From the NCBI GenBank assembly GCA_003153585.1, contig PLZZ01000155.1, positions 5,934 to 19,588 of the forward strand: a stretch of DNA of 13,655 nucleotides, written 5' to 3'. This DNA is from Acidobacteriota bacterium (lineage in GTDB: Bacteria; Acidobacteriota; Terriglobia; Acidiferrales; UBA7541). Each line of letters starts with the position of its first letter. The stretch's first letter is position 1. The position numbers and the translations under genes were made by a program. The notes below the pieces were generated by a model, which saw only the letters and a list, made by a program, of their open reading frames with translations, made no database searches and was not told the origin of the DNA. This document shows, piece by piece, positions 1-7,954 of the stretch.

Positions 1-149
1 TGGAAAACATCATTACTCTTGGCTCGTTGCCGCCTGGAGCGTACAAGCTGGAAGTAGCGGTAACCGATAATCTTGCCAAACAGACAATTACGCCGGCAAT
101 GGATTTTACGGTGAAAGTACCAGCCGGAACGACTGCACAGAGGAGGTGA
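1..149 (+). CDS. C-terminal end of an unidentified protein (partial)
   Basis: An open frame enters from the left edge (first full codon at 3) and ends at TGA 147-149, leaving 48 readable residues. The segment contains LPPGAYKLEVAVTD followed by alternating hydrophobic residues, which looks like the last strands of an immunoglobulin-like or carboxypeptidase-regulatory-like beta sandwich. Such ends are common on secreted acidobacterial proteins. The last codons AGG AGG TGA also form the Shine-Dalgarno sequence of the next gene, so the two genes are probably cotranscribed and translationally coupled. The protein family cannot be named from this fragment; the upstream sequence would be needed. 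Confidence 0.6.
   Translation, partial: ENIITLGSLPPGAYKLEVAVTDNLAKQTITPAMDFTVKVPAGTTAQRR
141..149 (+). promoter_or_regulatory. Shine-Dalgarno AGGAGGTGA overlapping the upstream stop codon
   Basis: AGGAGGTGA is a near-perfect complement of the 16S rRNA 3' end. It lies a few bases before the GTG at 154 and contains the stop codon of the preceding gene. It fixes GTG 154 as the start of the barrel protein. Confidence 0.85.
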
Positions 150-153
150 CCTG

Positions 154-1863
154 GTGAGCCTGCGAGTGATTCGCTCATCCATTTTCGGGGTGCTCCTGTG
201 CCTGTTTCCTCTTTCGGCCATTGGTGCGCCGAATTCCGGCAAGATATCCGGCGTTGTGCTGGATTCTTCCGGGACCCCTCAGATGGGCGCCACTATCTTT
301 GTCAGCTCCGATCAATTGCTCGGCAGTTCAGCTGTCGAATTGCTCACCAACGATCGTGGACGATTTTCCACCGCGCTGCTTCCTTCCGGCACGTACTCGA
401 TCAAAGTGACGCTGGCTGGCTTCCTCCCTGTCATGGAGGAACACATCTTGGTCAATGATGAGCGCACCACTCTACTCGAAATTGTTCTCGGCTCGATATT
501 CTCATCACTCGAAAGACTGCAACGCCAGTCCGATCAACCCATCGCTGCGGACGAGTGGACTTGGGTGCTTCGAAGCGCGTCTGCGACGCGTCCGGTCCTG
601 CGCTGGCAAGACGACGGCGAAATATTCGGCGTTCCACCGGGCCAATTCGAAACTGCGCAAAATCAAGCAGGCCGCATGCGTCTGGAATTAACTTCGGGAT
701 CAGATCATCCCGGTTCGGTCTCGAATCCGGCCGATTCCCCGGGCACAGCCCTTGTTTATGATCTCTCTCTTGGCGGTCATGACCAACTCTTGATGGCTAG
801 CCAGTTCAGCTACGAAAGTGGGGCCTATTCCGGGGGTTTCGCCACGCAATGGATTCCATCAGGCGAGCCCGGCGTGGGTCCAGTGACAACCATTCTAATT
901 CGCCAGTCACAGTTGGGTCCGGACGGGCTCACGTTCCGCGGGCTGCGCATGTCGTATGACAATTCTTTCGTGATCGGTGATCGCATCAGCCTTCGCTATG
1001 GTTCGGATTTCGTGATGGCGGGTCTCGCGGGCACGACCGCGAGCGTGCGGCCGCGCGCTGAGATGGCCGTCCAGCTTGCTCCCACATGGCAGGTGTCCGT
1101 TCTCGCCGCCGCCAATGGCTGGCAGGATTCTGCAGGCGATCAAAGTACGCTGCAGTCTGCCCTAAACACTCTCGATCAGTTCCCCATAGTTTTGATGCGC
1201 GACGGTCATTCGGTCCTTGAGAACGGCTTGCATGAAGAATTGGCCATTGAACATGCGTTCAGTAAGAATGCCACTCTCACCGTGGCTCTGTTCAACGACC
1301 GTTCGACGCACACGGCAGTTTTCGGGCACGGGTCCGTTGCCGGACCGGATTATTTACAAGATTTCTTCTCAAACGTCTTTGCCTACGATGCCGGTGAATC
1401 CAGCTCATTAGGGACACGTGTCGCTTATCACCAGAAATTCTCGGATAATGTTACTGCTACGATTATCTACGAATATGCGGGAGCGCTATCCCCGACGGAA
1501 GACCCCTCTCAAGCGGCCTTAAGAAACCAGTTGGCGATGCGCTATCGCCAAAGCGCGGGCGGGCGCCTTACCGCAAGAGTGCCCCGCATTGGGACGAGGT
1601 TTACTGCTGGCTACAAATGGATCAATGGCCCGGTGGTCTCTGCAATGGATCCTTATGGCGAGTCTCTCTATCACCTCGACCCTTATCTGAGCCTCGGGAT
1701 TCACCAACCGCTGCCAAGCTTCATCCCAGGTCACGCGGAACTCCTGGCCGACTGCGGTAACCTCTTTGCACAGGGTTACGTTCCCTTAGCCACTCCTGAC
1801 GGCCAAGTTGTCCTGATCCCGACCTACCGATTCATCCGCGGTGGACTTAGTTTTCAATTCTAG
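154..1863 (+). CDS. Secreted outer-membrane beta-barrel protein with N-terminal carboxypeptidase-regulatory-like domain
   Basis: The 569-residue protein starts at GTG behind an ideal ribosome binding site. Residues 1-25 are a signal peptide (basic n-region, hydrophobic core, cleavage likely after SAIGA). Residues about 28-112 match a carboxypeptidase-regulatory-like (CarboxypepD_reg) beta-sandwich: ISGVVLDSSGTPQMGATIFV, then a DRGRFSTALLPSGTYSIKV segment. From about residue 190 to the end the sequence alternates polar and hydrophobic residues with aromatic girdles, as in outer-membrane barrels, and it ends in GGLSFQF; a C-terminal Phe is the usual barrel-assembly signal. It resembles the Oar/TonB-dependent-receptor group of Acidobacteriota but is about half their usual length. 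I see no convincing plug domain or TonB box, so it may be a reduced, non-gated barrel. Substrate unknown. Likely cotranscribed with the gene to its left. Confidence 0.72.
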   Translation: MSLRVIRSSIFGVLLCLFPLSAIGAPNSGKISGVVLDSSGTPQMGATIFVSSDQLLGSSAVELLTNDRGRFSTALLPSGTYSIKVTLAGFLPVMEEHILVNDERTTLLEIVLGSIFSSLERLQRQSDQPIAADEWTWVLRSASATRPVLRWQDDGEIFGVPPGQFETAQNQAGRMRLELTSGSDHPGSVSNPADSPGTALVYDLSLGGHDQLLMASQFSYESGAYSGGFATQWIPSGEPGVGPVTTILIRQSQLGPDGLTFRGLRMSYDNSFVIGDRISLRYGSDFVMAGLAGTTASVRPRAEMAVQLAPTWQVSVLAAANGWQDSAGDQSTLQSALNTLDQFPIVLMRDGHSVLENGLHEELAIEHAFSKNATLTVALFNDRSTHTAVFGHGSVAGPDYLQDFFSNVFAYDAGESSSLGTRVAYHQKFSDNVTATIIYEYAGALSPTEDPSQAALRNQLAMRYRQSAGGRLTARVPRIGTRFTAGYKWINGPVVSAMDPYGESLYHLDPYLSLGIHQPLPSFIPGHAELLADCGNLFAQGYVPLATPDGQVVLIPTYRFIRGGLSFQF

Positions 1864-1994
1864 TTAAAACAGTTAAAATCAGTGTACTGGAAACGGGAAG
1901 ATGGTTCCCACAAATGGTATCCCATGAGTTTCTTCAACCGTCCGCTCTCGCAAGCCTATAAAAATAAAATACTTATGATTAATAGAATCTGCAG

Positions 1995-2023
1995 TTTACT
2001 GGAAGCTGACGTGCTTGCATTAT
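1995..2023 (+). promoter_or_regulatory. Possible sigma-70 promoter for the two-component operon
   Basis: In the AT-rich 1864-2057 gap, TTTACT (1995-2000) and CATTAT (2018-2023) are separated by 17 bp. Each matches the consensus hexamer at four of six positions. It is the best candidate upstream of the kinase gene but is weak. The gap also holds a short tandem repeat (AGTTAAAA at 1862-1869 and 1871-1878) and a 5-bp hairpin (1895-1909) with no T-run after it. No other gene is visible there. Confidence 0.3.
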
Positions 2024-2057
2024 ATGGGTTCTAGGCAGAGGTTACGGGTGTAGCTGG

Positions 2058-4874
2058 ATGAATGACAGTCTCCGAATGCGGCTCGGCGCAGTCCTCCTCG
2101 CACTTATAACCCTGTCCGCCGTGGTCTTCGCTGTCCTCAATTTCCAGCAACGCTCCCGCTTTGTTCTTCCTGACGACGGTGTCACCTGGATGGACTCGGC
2201 TCAGGGAGTAACTGCCTGGCACGTTGTCGCTGACTCGCCAGCCGCCAGAGCCGGTATAAAGCAGAACGACATCGTTGAGTCGGTCCGGGCCGTCCCGATT
2301 CAACGCGCCACCGACGTCACACGCGTGTTATTTCGCGTGGGGCCATGGGCTGAAGTTCATTATCAAATGCGCCGAGGCGAGGCCGCCTTTGAGACGCGGC
2401 TGGTAACCGCGCCACAGGACAATTCATCCTCGATTGAGGATTATCTCCGTATTACAGCGCTCCTATATCTTTTCATCGGGCTGTTCATATTCGTTCGCCG
2501 TTGGAATGCACCGCGCGCAATACATTTTTACGTTTTCTGCTTGGCCTCATTTATTCTTTACAGCTTCCACTACACCGGAAAACTGAATTCTTTCGACCAA
2601 ACGATTTACTGGGCCAACGTAGTAGCGCTGCTCTTGCAGCCGGCTTTGCTCGTTCACTTTGCGCTCGTATTCCCGGAGCGCCGTGGCACTCTTTGGCCGA
2701 AGCTGACTGCCACCTACGCTCTGCCGGCCTTGCTTCTAACTTTGCATATTTTCATCGCCTTCGGGACGTTGAATTTTCTGCCGGCATTCAGCACACGATA
2801 CTGGCTCGATAAAGTGGAACAGGCGAATCTCGGAATCTATTTTCTGATTGCTGCCACCATTTTCCTTTTCAGTTACCGCCGCGCACCCAGTGGTGTCCTA
2901 CGGCAGCAATTGAAATGGGTCACCGGTGGAACCTTCGCAGGCTCGCTACCCTTTCTATTGTTCTATATCGTGCCGTACGTTATGGGTATTGTTCCTGCGC
3001 CGTGGATGAAACTCTCGGTATTTTCACTGGCACTCATCCCACTATGTTTTGGTTACGCCATTATCCGCTACCGCCTGATGGACGTTGACATCATCTTCAA
3101 GCGCGGACTGGCTTACACTTTTGCGACTGCTGCGGTTGTCGGTATTTATTTTGCGGGCATCGCCCTAATAGGCGAGACGTTTCACACGCGCTGGCCCACC
3201 GGTCCGGCGGGCGGCGTTATCGCGATCGTTGTCGCGGCGTTTTTGTTTGAGCCGGTGCGAGGATGGGTTCAGACTCGCCTTGACCGTTTTTTTTATCGCG
3301 ACCGGCTCAATTACCGCCGCACGCTCATCGAGTTCGGACGCGCCCTCACAAACGAGGTGCGCCTCGAACCCCTGGTCGGCTCCGTGCTCGACCGTATTTC
3401 GCAAACCCTGTTGGTAGACCGGCTCGCAATATTTCTCGAAGACCCTGCGCGTCCGGCACAGTTCGTCCTCTCGCGTTCCATGGGACTGCGGCCTGAAGGT
3501 CCGCTCGATCTATCGTTTCTCGACCCTTCGCGTCCTGCTCTGGAGCGCGGGTGTTTGTTCTTCGAATCGGCGCGGGCGGCAAGCCAGGAATCCGACTCCG
3601 TGCGCCGCACGCTGGAAGAGCTCGATCTGAATTATTTCATCGCTTGCCGCTTCCGCGACCGCACCGTCGCGATTCTGGGCCTCGGCAAGACGGTTGATGG
3701 CGATTATCTCTCGACTGACGATCTCGAATTGCTTTCCACCATCGCGGGTTACGTGGCCATCGCCATCGAAAATGCGCGGCTCTATCAATCGCTCGAGCAG
3801 AAGGCCATGCAGATCGAGCGGCTGAAGGATTTCAGCGAGAACATCGTCGAATCACTGAACATAGGCGTACTCACGGTCGATCTGGAAGATTGCATCGAAT
3901 CCTGGAATCCGCAACTCGAAGATTTGCTCGCCATTCCTCGCCGTGAAGCGCTTCGGCGTCACCTGCAGGACGTTCTCCCGCAGGATCTAGTAGCCGAAAT
4001 TGCTTTGCGCGCTACCAGCGATCACGTTTCCGGTATCTATAAATTCCATCTGAACACGCCCGCCGGACGCCGTCTGGTGATTAACGCTTCCATCGCGCCG
4101 CTCGTGGGCAAAAATGGAGCCCGCCTGGGCCGGCTCATTCTTCTCGACGACATCACGCAACGCGTGCGCCTGGAAGAGCAAATGGTGCAAACCGAGAAAC
4201 TCACTTCGCTCGGCTTGCTGGCGGCCGGCGTGGCGCACGAAGTGAATACCCCGCTCGCCGTGATTTCGAATTACATCCAGATGCTCGCGAAACAGATTCC
4301 CGCCGACGATCCGCGCCAAAAAACAATCGAGCGGATCGTAAAGCAGACCTTCCGCGCCAGCGAAATCGTCAACAATCTGCTCAATTTCTCGCGAACCGGC
4401 GCAGCGGAGTTCGTCGAAGTGAATCTGAACTCCGTCCTGGAAGAAACCCTCACGCTGGTACAACATCCGTTCAAAACGGCGCAGGTGAACGTCATCAAGA
4501 ACTATACCGAGCAGTTGCCACCCGTTCTTGGCTCCATCACGCGTCTCCAACAAGTATTTCTGAACCTGTTCATGAACGCTCGTGACGCCATGCCGAGCGG
4601 CGGCATGCTGGAAGTGCGCACCGGCGCGCACAACGGCTCGGTTGCAGTCGAAGTCACCGACACCGGCTCGGGCATCCCACCAGAGAATCTACATCGCATT
4701 TTCGATCCATTTTTTACCACCAAAGCCACCGGACGGGGCACTGGATTAGGCCTTTCCGTGAGCTACGGCATCATAAAAGAACACGCCGGCAAAGTCGATG
4801 TGCGCTCAACGCCGGGTAAGGGAACATCGTTCCGGCTGGAATTCCCCGTAGCCAGGAAAACCGTCCATGCCTAG
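2058..4874 (+). CDS. Membrane sensor histidine kinase with periplasmic PDZ, GAF and PAS domains
   Basis: This 938-residue hybrid-free sensor kinase should autophosphorylate and pass phosphate to the regulator encoded next. Segment 9-27 is a first membrane helix. Residues about 38-115 form a PDZ-like domain ([15 protein letters not shown]). Nine further hydrophobic segments follow (about 131-147, 153-172, 185-205, 215-236, 257-272, 287-309, 317-337, 351-371, 384-400). Arg-rich loops after every second helix place the PDZ in the periplasm and the kinase core inside. A GAF domain (about 420-575) and a PAS domain (about 590-705) precede the HisKA H-box AHEVNTPL with phospho-acceptor His727. The ATPase has its N-box at Asn840 (MNARDAM), G1 at DTGSGIP (Asp868) and G2 at GRGTGLGLS (about 892-900). 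The C-terminus overlaps the regulator gene by 8 bp, indicating coupled translation. I see no strong ribosome binding site before ATG 2058. The signal is unknown; the PDZ suggests binding of a protein C-terminus. Confidence 0.93.
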   Translation: MNDSLRMRLGAVLLALITLSAVVFAVLNFQQRSRFVLPDDGVTWMDSAQGVTAWHVVADSPAARAGIKQNDIVESVRAVPIQRATDVTRVLFRVGPWAEVHYQMRRGEAAFETRLVTAPQDNSSSIEDYLRITALLYLFIGLFIFVRRWNAPRAIHFYVFCLASFILYSFHYTGKLNSFDQTIYWANVVALLLQPALLVHFALVFPERRGTLWPKLTATYALPALLLTLHIFIAFGTLNFLPAFSTRYWLDKVEQANLGIYFLIAATIFLFSYRRAPSGVLRQQLKWVTGGTFAGSLPFLLFYIVPYVMGIVPAPWMKLSVFSLALIPLCFGYAIIRYRLMDVDIIFKRGLAYTFATAAVVGIYFAGIALIGETFHTRWPTGPAGGVIAIVVAAFLFEPVRGWVQTRLDRFFYRDRLNYRRTLIEFGRALTNEVRLEPLVGSVLDRISQTLLVDRLAIFLEDPARPAQFVLSRSMGLRPEGPLDLSFLDPSRPALERGCLFFESARAASQESDSVRRTLEELDLNYFIACRFRDRTVAILGLGKTVDGDYLSTDDLELLSTIAGYVAIAIENARLYQSLEQKAMQIERLKDFSENIVESLNIGVLTVDLEDCIESWNPQLEDLLAIPRREALRRHLQDVLPQDLVAEIALRATSDHVSGIYKFHLNTPAGRRLVINASIAPLVGKNGARLGRLILLDDITQRVRLEEQMVQTEKLTSLGLLAAGVAHEVNTPLAVISNYIQMLAKQIPADDPRQKTIERIVKQTFRASEIVNNLLNFSRTGAAEFVEVNLNSVLEETLTLVQHPFKTAQVNVIKNYTEQLPPVLGSITRLQQVFLNLFMNARDAMPSGGMLEVRTGAHNGSVAVEVTDTGSGIPPENLHRIFDPFFTTKATGRGTGLGLSVSYGIIKEHAGKVDVRSTPGKGTSFRLEFPVARKTVHA

Positions 4875-6354
4875 AGGGTCAATTCTTGTTATTGATGATG
4901 AAGTGGAAATTCGCGAAGGACTCGAAGCTCTTCTCACTTCGGAGAGTTTCCAGGTAACGCTAGCGGAAACCGGGGAGGCCGGCCTCCGCCAACTCGAAGA
5001 CCATCCGTTCGATCTTATGCTCCTGGACGTCAGCCTGCCTGATCGCAACGGCATCGAGTTACTGCGCGAAATCCGGCGTCGCGATCCGCAACTCGCCGTC
5101 ATTTTGATCACCGCTTATGGCTCGATCGATATGGCTCGCGCGGCCTTCAAGGGCGGCGCGCAGGATTTCATCACCAAGCCCTGGTCCAACGACGAGCTCA
5201 TAGCGCAGATATCGCTCGCGATTGAAGGCCGCAGGCTCCGCGACGAAAACGTTCAGCTAAAGCGAGCGCTGAAGCAGCGATATAATTTCCCGAACATCAT
5301 CGGCAAAAGCGAAAAGATGCAGACTGTTCTCGACCTCGTTACGCAGGTCGCGCCGTCGCGGTCCACCGTCTTGATTTCCGGCGAAAGCGGCACCGGCAAG
5401 GAAGTATTCGCCAAGGCTATCCATTCCGCCTCCACGCGCGCTGATAAACCGTTCATTCCCATCAATACTGGTTCAATTCCAGGCGATCTTCTCGAATCAC
5501 AGCTCTTCGGACATGTGAAGGGTGCATTTACCAGCGCCATTGCTTCAAAGAAAGGTCTGTTCGAAGTCGCCGACCAGGGCACTATTTTTTTTGACGAGAT
5601 TTCTACCATTACCCCGGAGACCCAGGCCAAGCTCCTGCGCGTGATTCAAGAGCGGGAATTTATGCGCCTTGGCGGCACCGAAATCATTAAGGTAGACGTC
5701 CGCATCCTCGCGGCGTCCAACGAGGATTTGAACAAGCTGGTTCGCGACGGCCGTTTCCGCGAAGATTTGTTTCACCGCTTGAACGTCATTTCTTTGCATT
5801 TGCCGCCGCTGCGAGAGCGTAAAGAGGATATTCCTTTGCTCATCGAGCGTTTTCTCGTGCAATTCTGCCAGGAAAATGGCAAGCCCCCGCGCCGGTTCAC
5901 TCATGGTGCGATGAAACTTCTCATGGACTACGATTGGCCGGGCAATGTTCGCGAGCTTGAGAACGTCGTCGAGCGCGCCATCGTGCTTTCTACCCAGGAA
6001 GCCATGGATACCGACCTTCTCCCCGAAAGTGTACGCACCCGCGAGATCGTCAAAGGCGTCCGCCTGCAACTCGCCGAGTTCTTACCGCCCATGCCAGGCT
6101 CGCCGGGCGGAAATGCTGCTTCGCCTTCGCTTTTCGAAATCCTCGAGGAAGTCGAGCGCCGGATAATCGTTGACATGCTCGAGCGCACGAATTGGAACCA
6201 GACGGAAGCCGCCGAGCGTTTTCAGGTTCCGCTCTCCACCCTCAATCAAAAAATAAAGCGCCTCGGCATAGAAACTCGCCGCCGCACCACTTCAGTCCGC
6301 GGCGCCGCCGCAGGCTTCGGAGAAGATCCCGCCGAATTTCTCGCTGGCAAGTGA
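4867..6354 (+). CDS. NtrC-family sigma-54-dependent response regulator
   Basis: The 495-residue protein is an enhancer-binding activator that remodels sigma-54 RNA polymerase with ATP. The receiver domain (about 4-120) has Asp10/Asp11, phospho-acceptor Asp54, Thr82 and Lys104. The AAA+ domain (about 140-390) has Walker A GESGTGKE (172-179), Walker B TIFFDE (Asp243, Glu244), putative arginine fingers at Arg298 and Arg304 (FREDLFHRLNV) and sensor II in WPGNVRELENV (Arg363). The sigma-54 contact loop at 219-224 reads GAFTSA instead of GAFTGA. The C-terminal Fis-type helix-turn-helix is at about 425-468 (NQTEAAERFQVPLSTLNQKI), followed by a basic tail. ATG 4867 overlaps the kinase stop codon, with AGGA at 4854-4857 as ribosome binding site, so both proteins come from one transcript. 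Target genes are not evident: I found no clear GG-N10-GC sigma-54 promoter in this window. Confidence 0.96.
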   Translation: MPRGSILVIDDEVEIREGLEALLTSESFQVTLAETGEAGLRQLEDHPFDLMLLDVSLPDRNGIELLREIRRRDPQLAVILITAYGSIDMARAAFKGGAQDFITKPWSNDELIAQISLAIEGRRLRDENVQLKRALKQRYNFPNIIGKSEKMQTVLDLVTQVAPSRSTVLISGESGTGKEVFAKAIHSASTRADKPFIPINTGSIPGDLLESQLFGHVKGAFTSAIASKKGLFEVADQGTIFFDEISTITPETQAKLLRVIQEREFMRLGGTEIIKVDVRILAASNEDLNKLVRDGRFREDLFHRLNVISLHLPPLRERKEDIPLLIERFLVQFCQENGKPPRRFTHGAMKLLMDYDWPGNVRELENVVERAIVLSTQEAMDTDLLPESVRTREIVKGVRLQLAEFLPPMPGSPGGNAASPSLFEILEEVERRIIVDMLERTNWNQTEAAERFQVPLSTLNQKIKRLGIETRRRTTSVRGAAAGFGEDPAEFLAGK

Positions 6355-6401
6355 CGCTTCGGTGGAAGAATCTTTCAGATGAGAAATTCGGTCTGATTGA
6401 T

Positions 6402-7349
6402 TTAAGAAACCAGAGCGCGGCCGGCAATATTTCCCAGAATGCGGTAGGGCGCAGACTCCAGCGCAACCAGCGCCTTCGGCGGAATTAAGAATGTCTGCTC
6501 GATGGCATACTGGCCGGACATCACTGCGTGCGCGACGCAATCTGTAAAGACAATCCAGGTAGCCTGCGGCGGAAATTCCAGCTGTGTCTTCGGGCAATCT
6601 CTCTGAAACGCTGTGTTCTCTTTCAGGAAATCATGGAAGCGAATCATGAACATGTCGTAGGGCGTTCGTCCGATCACTCCAATATTGAGCTTTGAGCCCA
6701 AGTCTCGCACCGTGCGGCTCAAGAATGAATTGTCTTCGGCAATATCCTGCAGCCCCGCGCCGCCGGCGTATCGCCGGGCGAGCACTTCAAATCCTTCAGT
6801 GGACTGCCAGATGCGCGGTTTCGAGGGATTTAGATTGGTGAACACGCGCAAAATTCGTGCACCGTGCGTTGGCCGGCTGGGAAAGGCGTCGAAATGCAGC
6901 AAATCGTTGCGCTTGTGCAGCGGCAAATCGCGGCCTTCCTCTTCCAGCGGCCGAAAACTCGCGAAATCCAGATTCCATTTGCCGGCGTAAGGAGCCAGAA
7001 ATTTGGCCAGGAACTCCGTCACCTGAGCGCTGTAATTCCGCATGATTGAATGAACGCGGCTCACCGTCTCGCGGTTGCCCGAGACTCCGCGCAACAAATC
7101 CTCACTCGGCCTGTACGAAACGTTCTTGTGCATTCGCATCTCAGACCATTGCTGCTCGAGGAGAAATTGCTGATCGGCCGCAGGCAGGTCAAACGGTGGC
7201 TCGCGAAAGAAAAGTATTTGGCCGCGCTCCAGTAATTCGCAGTAGGCGCGAGCACGGGCTTCGCACTGTTCGGCTCCCACCCAGCCCTTGCCGCGCTTGT
7301 AGTCCTCCACCAGAATCCACGGCATGTTTCGACTGGCGCTCTTCTTCAT
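6402..7349 (-). CDS. kdoO: Kdo 3-hydroxylase, Fe(II)/2-oxoglutarate-dependent (KdoO-like)
   Basis: The 315-residue protein resembles the Kdo_hydroxy family (KdoO). Those enzymes hydroxylate C3 of the 3-deoxy-D-manno-octulosonic acid in the lipopolysaccharide inner core, using oxygen and 2-oxoglutarate, at the inner membrane. Seen in sequence: LLERGQILFFREPPF near residue 40, KNVSYRPSEDLLRG (75-88), then the hallmark LLHFDAFPSRPTHGARILRV. His152 and Asp154 there form the HxD iron-binding pair. Later come IRFHDFLKEN (236-245) and FTDCVAHAVMSGQYAIEQTF, where His274 is the likely third iron ligand. Length is typical. The ATG directly follows the TAA of the pentapeptide-repeat gene with no gap, so the two are almost certainly one transcript with coupled translation; GAAGAG lies just upstream. 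Met9 is a less likely start. The gene converges on the regulator gene, 47 bp away, without a clear terminator. The assignment is by motif recall, not a search. Confidence 0.85.
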   Translation of the reverse strand: MKKSASRNMPWILVEDYKRGKGWVGAEQCEARARAYCELLERGQILFFREPPFDLPAADQQFLLEQQWSEMRMHKNVSYRPSEDLLRGVSGNRETVSRVHSIMRNYSAQVTEFLAKFLAPYAGKWNLDFASFRPLEEEGRDLPLHKRNDLLHFDAFPSRPTHGARILRVFTNLNPSKPRIWQSTEGFEVLARRYAGGAGLQDIAEDNSFLSRTVRDLGSKLNIGVIGRTPYDMFMIRFHDFLKENTAFQRDCPKTQLEFPPQATWIVFTDCVAHAVMSGQYAIEQTFLIPPKALVALESAPYRILGNIAGRALVS

Positions 7350-7901
7350 TTAACTCTTCGTGGAATCTGGAGGTTTGTAGCCGCGAGGCAATAGCGTTGT
7401 GCTCAGGTCCAGACCTGAAAGGTTCACTCCGTCGAGATCTGTCTCGCGGAGGACCGTGGTCTTCAGATCCGCTCCCGTGAAATCCGCGCCGCGAATTTCG
7501 GCCAGGCGGAAATTCGAAGCCACCAAATTTGCCCCACGCAGTATGGCGCGACGCAAATCCGTGCGGAAAAGTTCCGCGCCGCCGACCTTCGCGTCTGTCA
7601 GGTCCGCTTCGCTCAAATCAGCTTCGGTCAAATCAGCTTTGCGCATGTCTGCGCGGCGCAGTTTCGCTTTGCTCAAGTTCGCCGAAGAGAGCCTAGCCTC
7701 ATGCAAATTCGCGCCTTCCAGGTTCGCCCCATGAAAGTCGACGAGGTCCAGATTCTCGCGCTCCAAATTCACGCGAGAGAGATTCGCGCCGGATAAATCC
7801 GCGCGAGTGCCGGTTTCGTCGCCGCGAACGAAGCGGCGGTGCGACTCGAGAATCTCGGACACGAGCCTGCCATTGTGTTTTATGCTTTTCGGGGATCTCA
7901 T
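7350..7901 (-). CDS. Pentapeptide-repeat protein
   Basis: The 183-residue protein has a short N-terminal helix-like region (1-33). From about residue 34 to 171 it is an uninterrupted run of roughly 27 pentapeptides of the A(D/N)LXX type, for example GANLEGANLHEARL and KADLTEADLSEADL. Such runs fold into a right-handed four-sided beta-helix. There is no signal peptide, so it should be cytoplasmic. Family members range from DNA-mimicking gyrase protectors (Qnr, MfpA) to proteins of unknown role, and the sequence does not decide between them. It is the first gene of a two-gene transcript with the Kdo hydroxylase. I see no strong ribosome binding site before the ATG at 7901, so the start is less certain than the rest. 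The repeats also create long antisense open frames with no merit. Confidence 0.88.
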   Translation of the reverse strand: MRSPKSIKHNGRLVSEILESHRRFVRGDETGTRADLSGANLSRVNLERENLDLVDFHGANLEGANLHEARLSSANLSKAKLRRADMRKADLTEADLSEADLTDAKVGGAELFRTDLRRAILRGANLVASNFRLAEIRGADFTGADLKTTVLRETDLDGVNLSGLDLSTTLLPRGYKPPDSTKS

Positions 7902-7914
7902 CGTCGCTGTGAAT

Positions 7915-7937
7915 GTGAACAGCTACCGTACGTTCAC
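7915..7937. promoter_or_regulatory. Inverted repeat GTGAAC-N11-GTTCAC in a divergent promoter region
   Basis: GTGAAC at 7915-7920 and GTTCAC at 7932-7937 are exact inverted copies about one and a half helical turns apart, between the divergent genes at 7901 and 7955. On the minus strand a TATACT hexamer (five of six matches to a -10 box) lies at 7947-7952. The repeat would then fall just downstream of a leftward transcription start, a common place for a repressor operator. No matching -35 box is obvious, so this is a candidate only. Confidence 0.4.
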
Positions 7938-7954
7938 TGTTTTACAAGTATAGC

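Noticed and set aside
1413..1422. CACGTG-centred palindrome GACACGTGTC as a third parS
   Set aside because: It has the CACGTG core but lacks the TGTT and AACA arms of parS and lies inside the barrel coding sequence.
2001..2020. Sigma-54 (-24/-12) promoter before the kinase gene
   Set aside because: GG and GC elements are present, but the spacing between them is 14 bases rather than the required 10.
3987..4631. 214-codon open frame on the minus strand inside the kinase gene
   Set aside because: It lies entirely opposite the conserved HisKA/ATPase region, whose motifs prove the plus-strand frame; it has no ribosome binding site or family resemblance.
7399..7734. Repetitive plus-strand open frame opposite the pentapeptide-repeat gene
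   Set aside because: Its repetitiveness is only the shadow of the 15-bp-periodic A(D/N)LXX codons on the minus strand.
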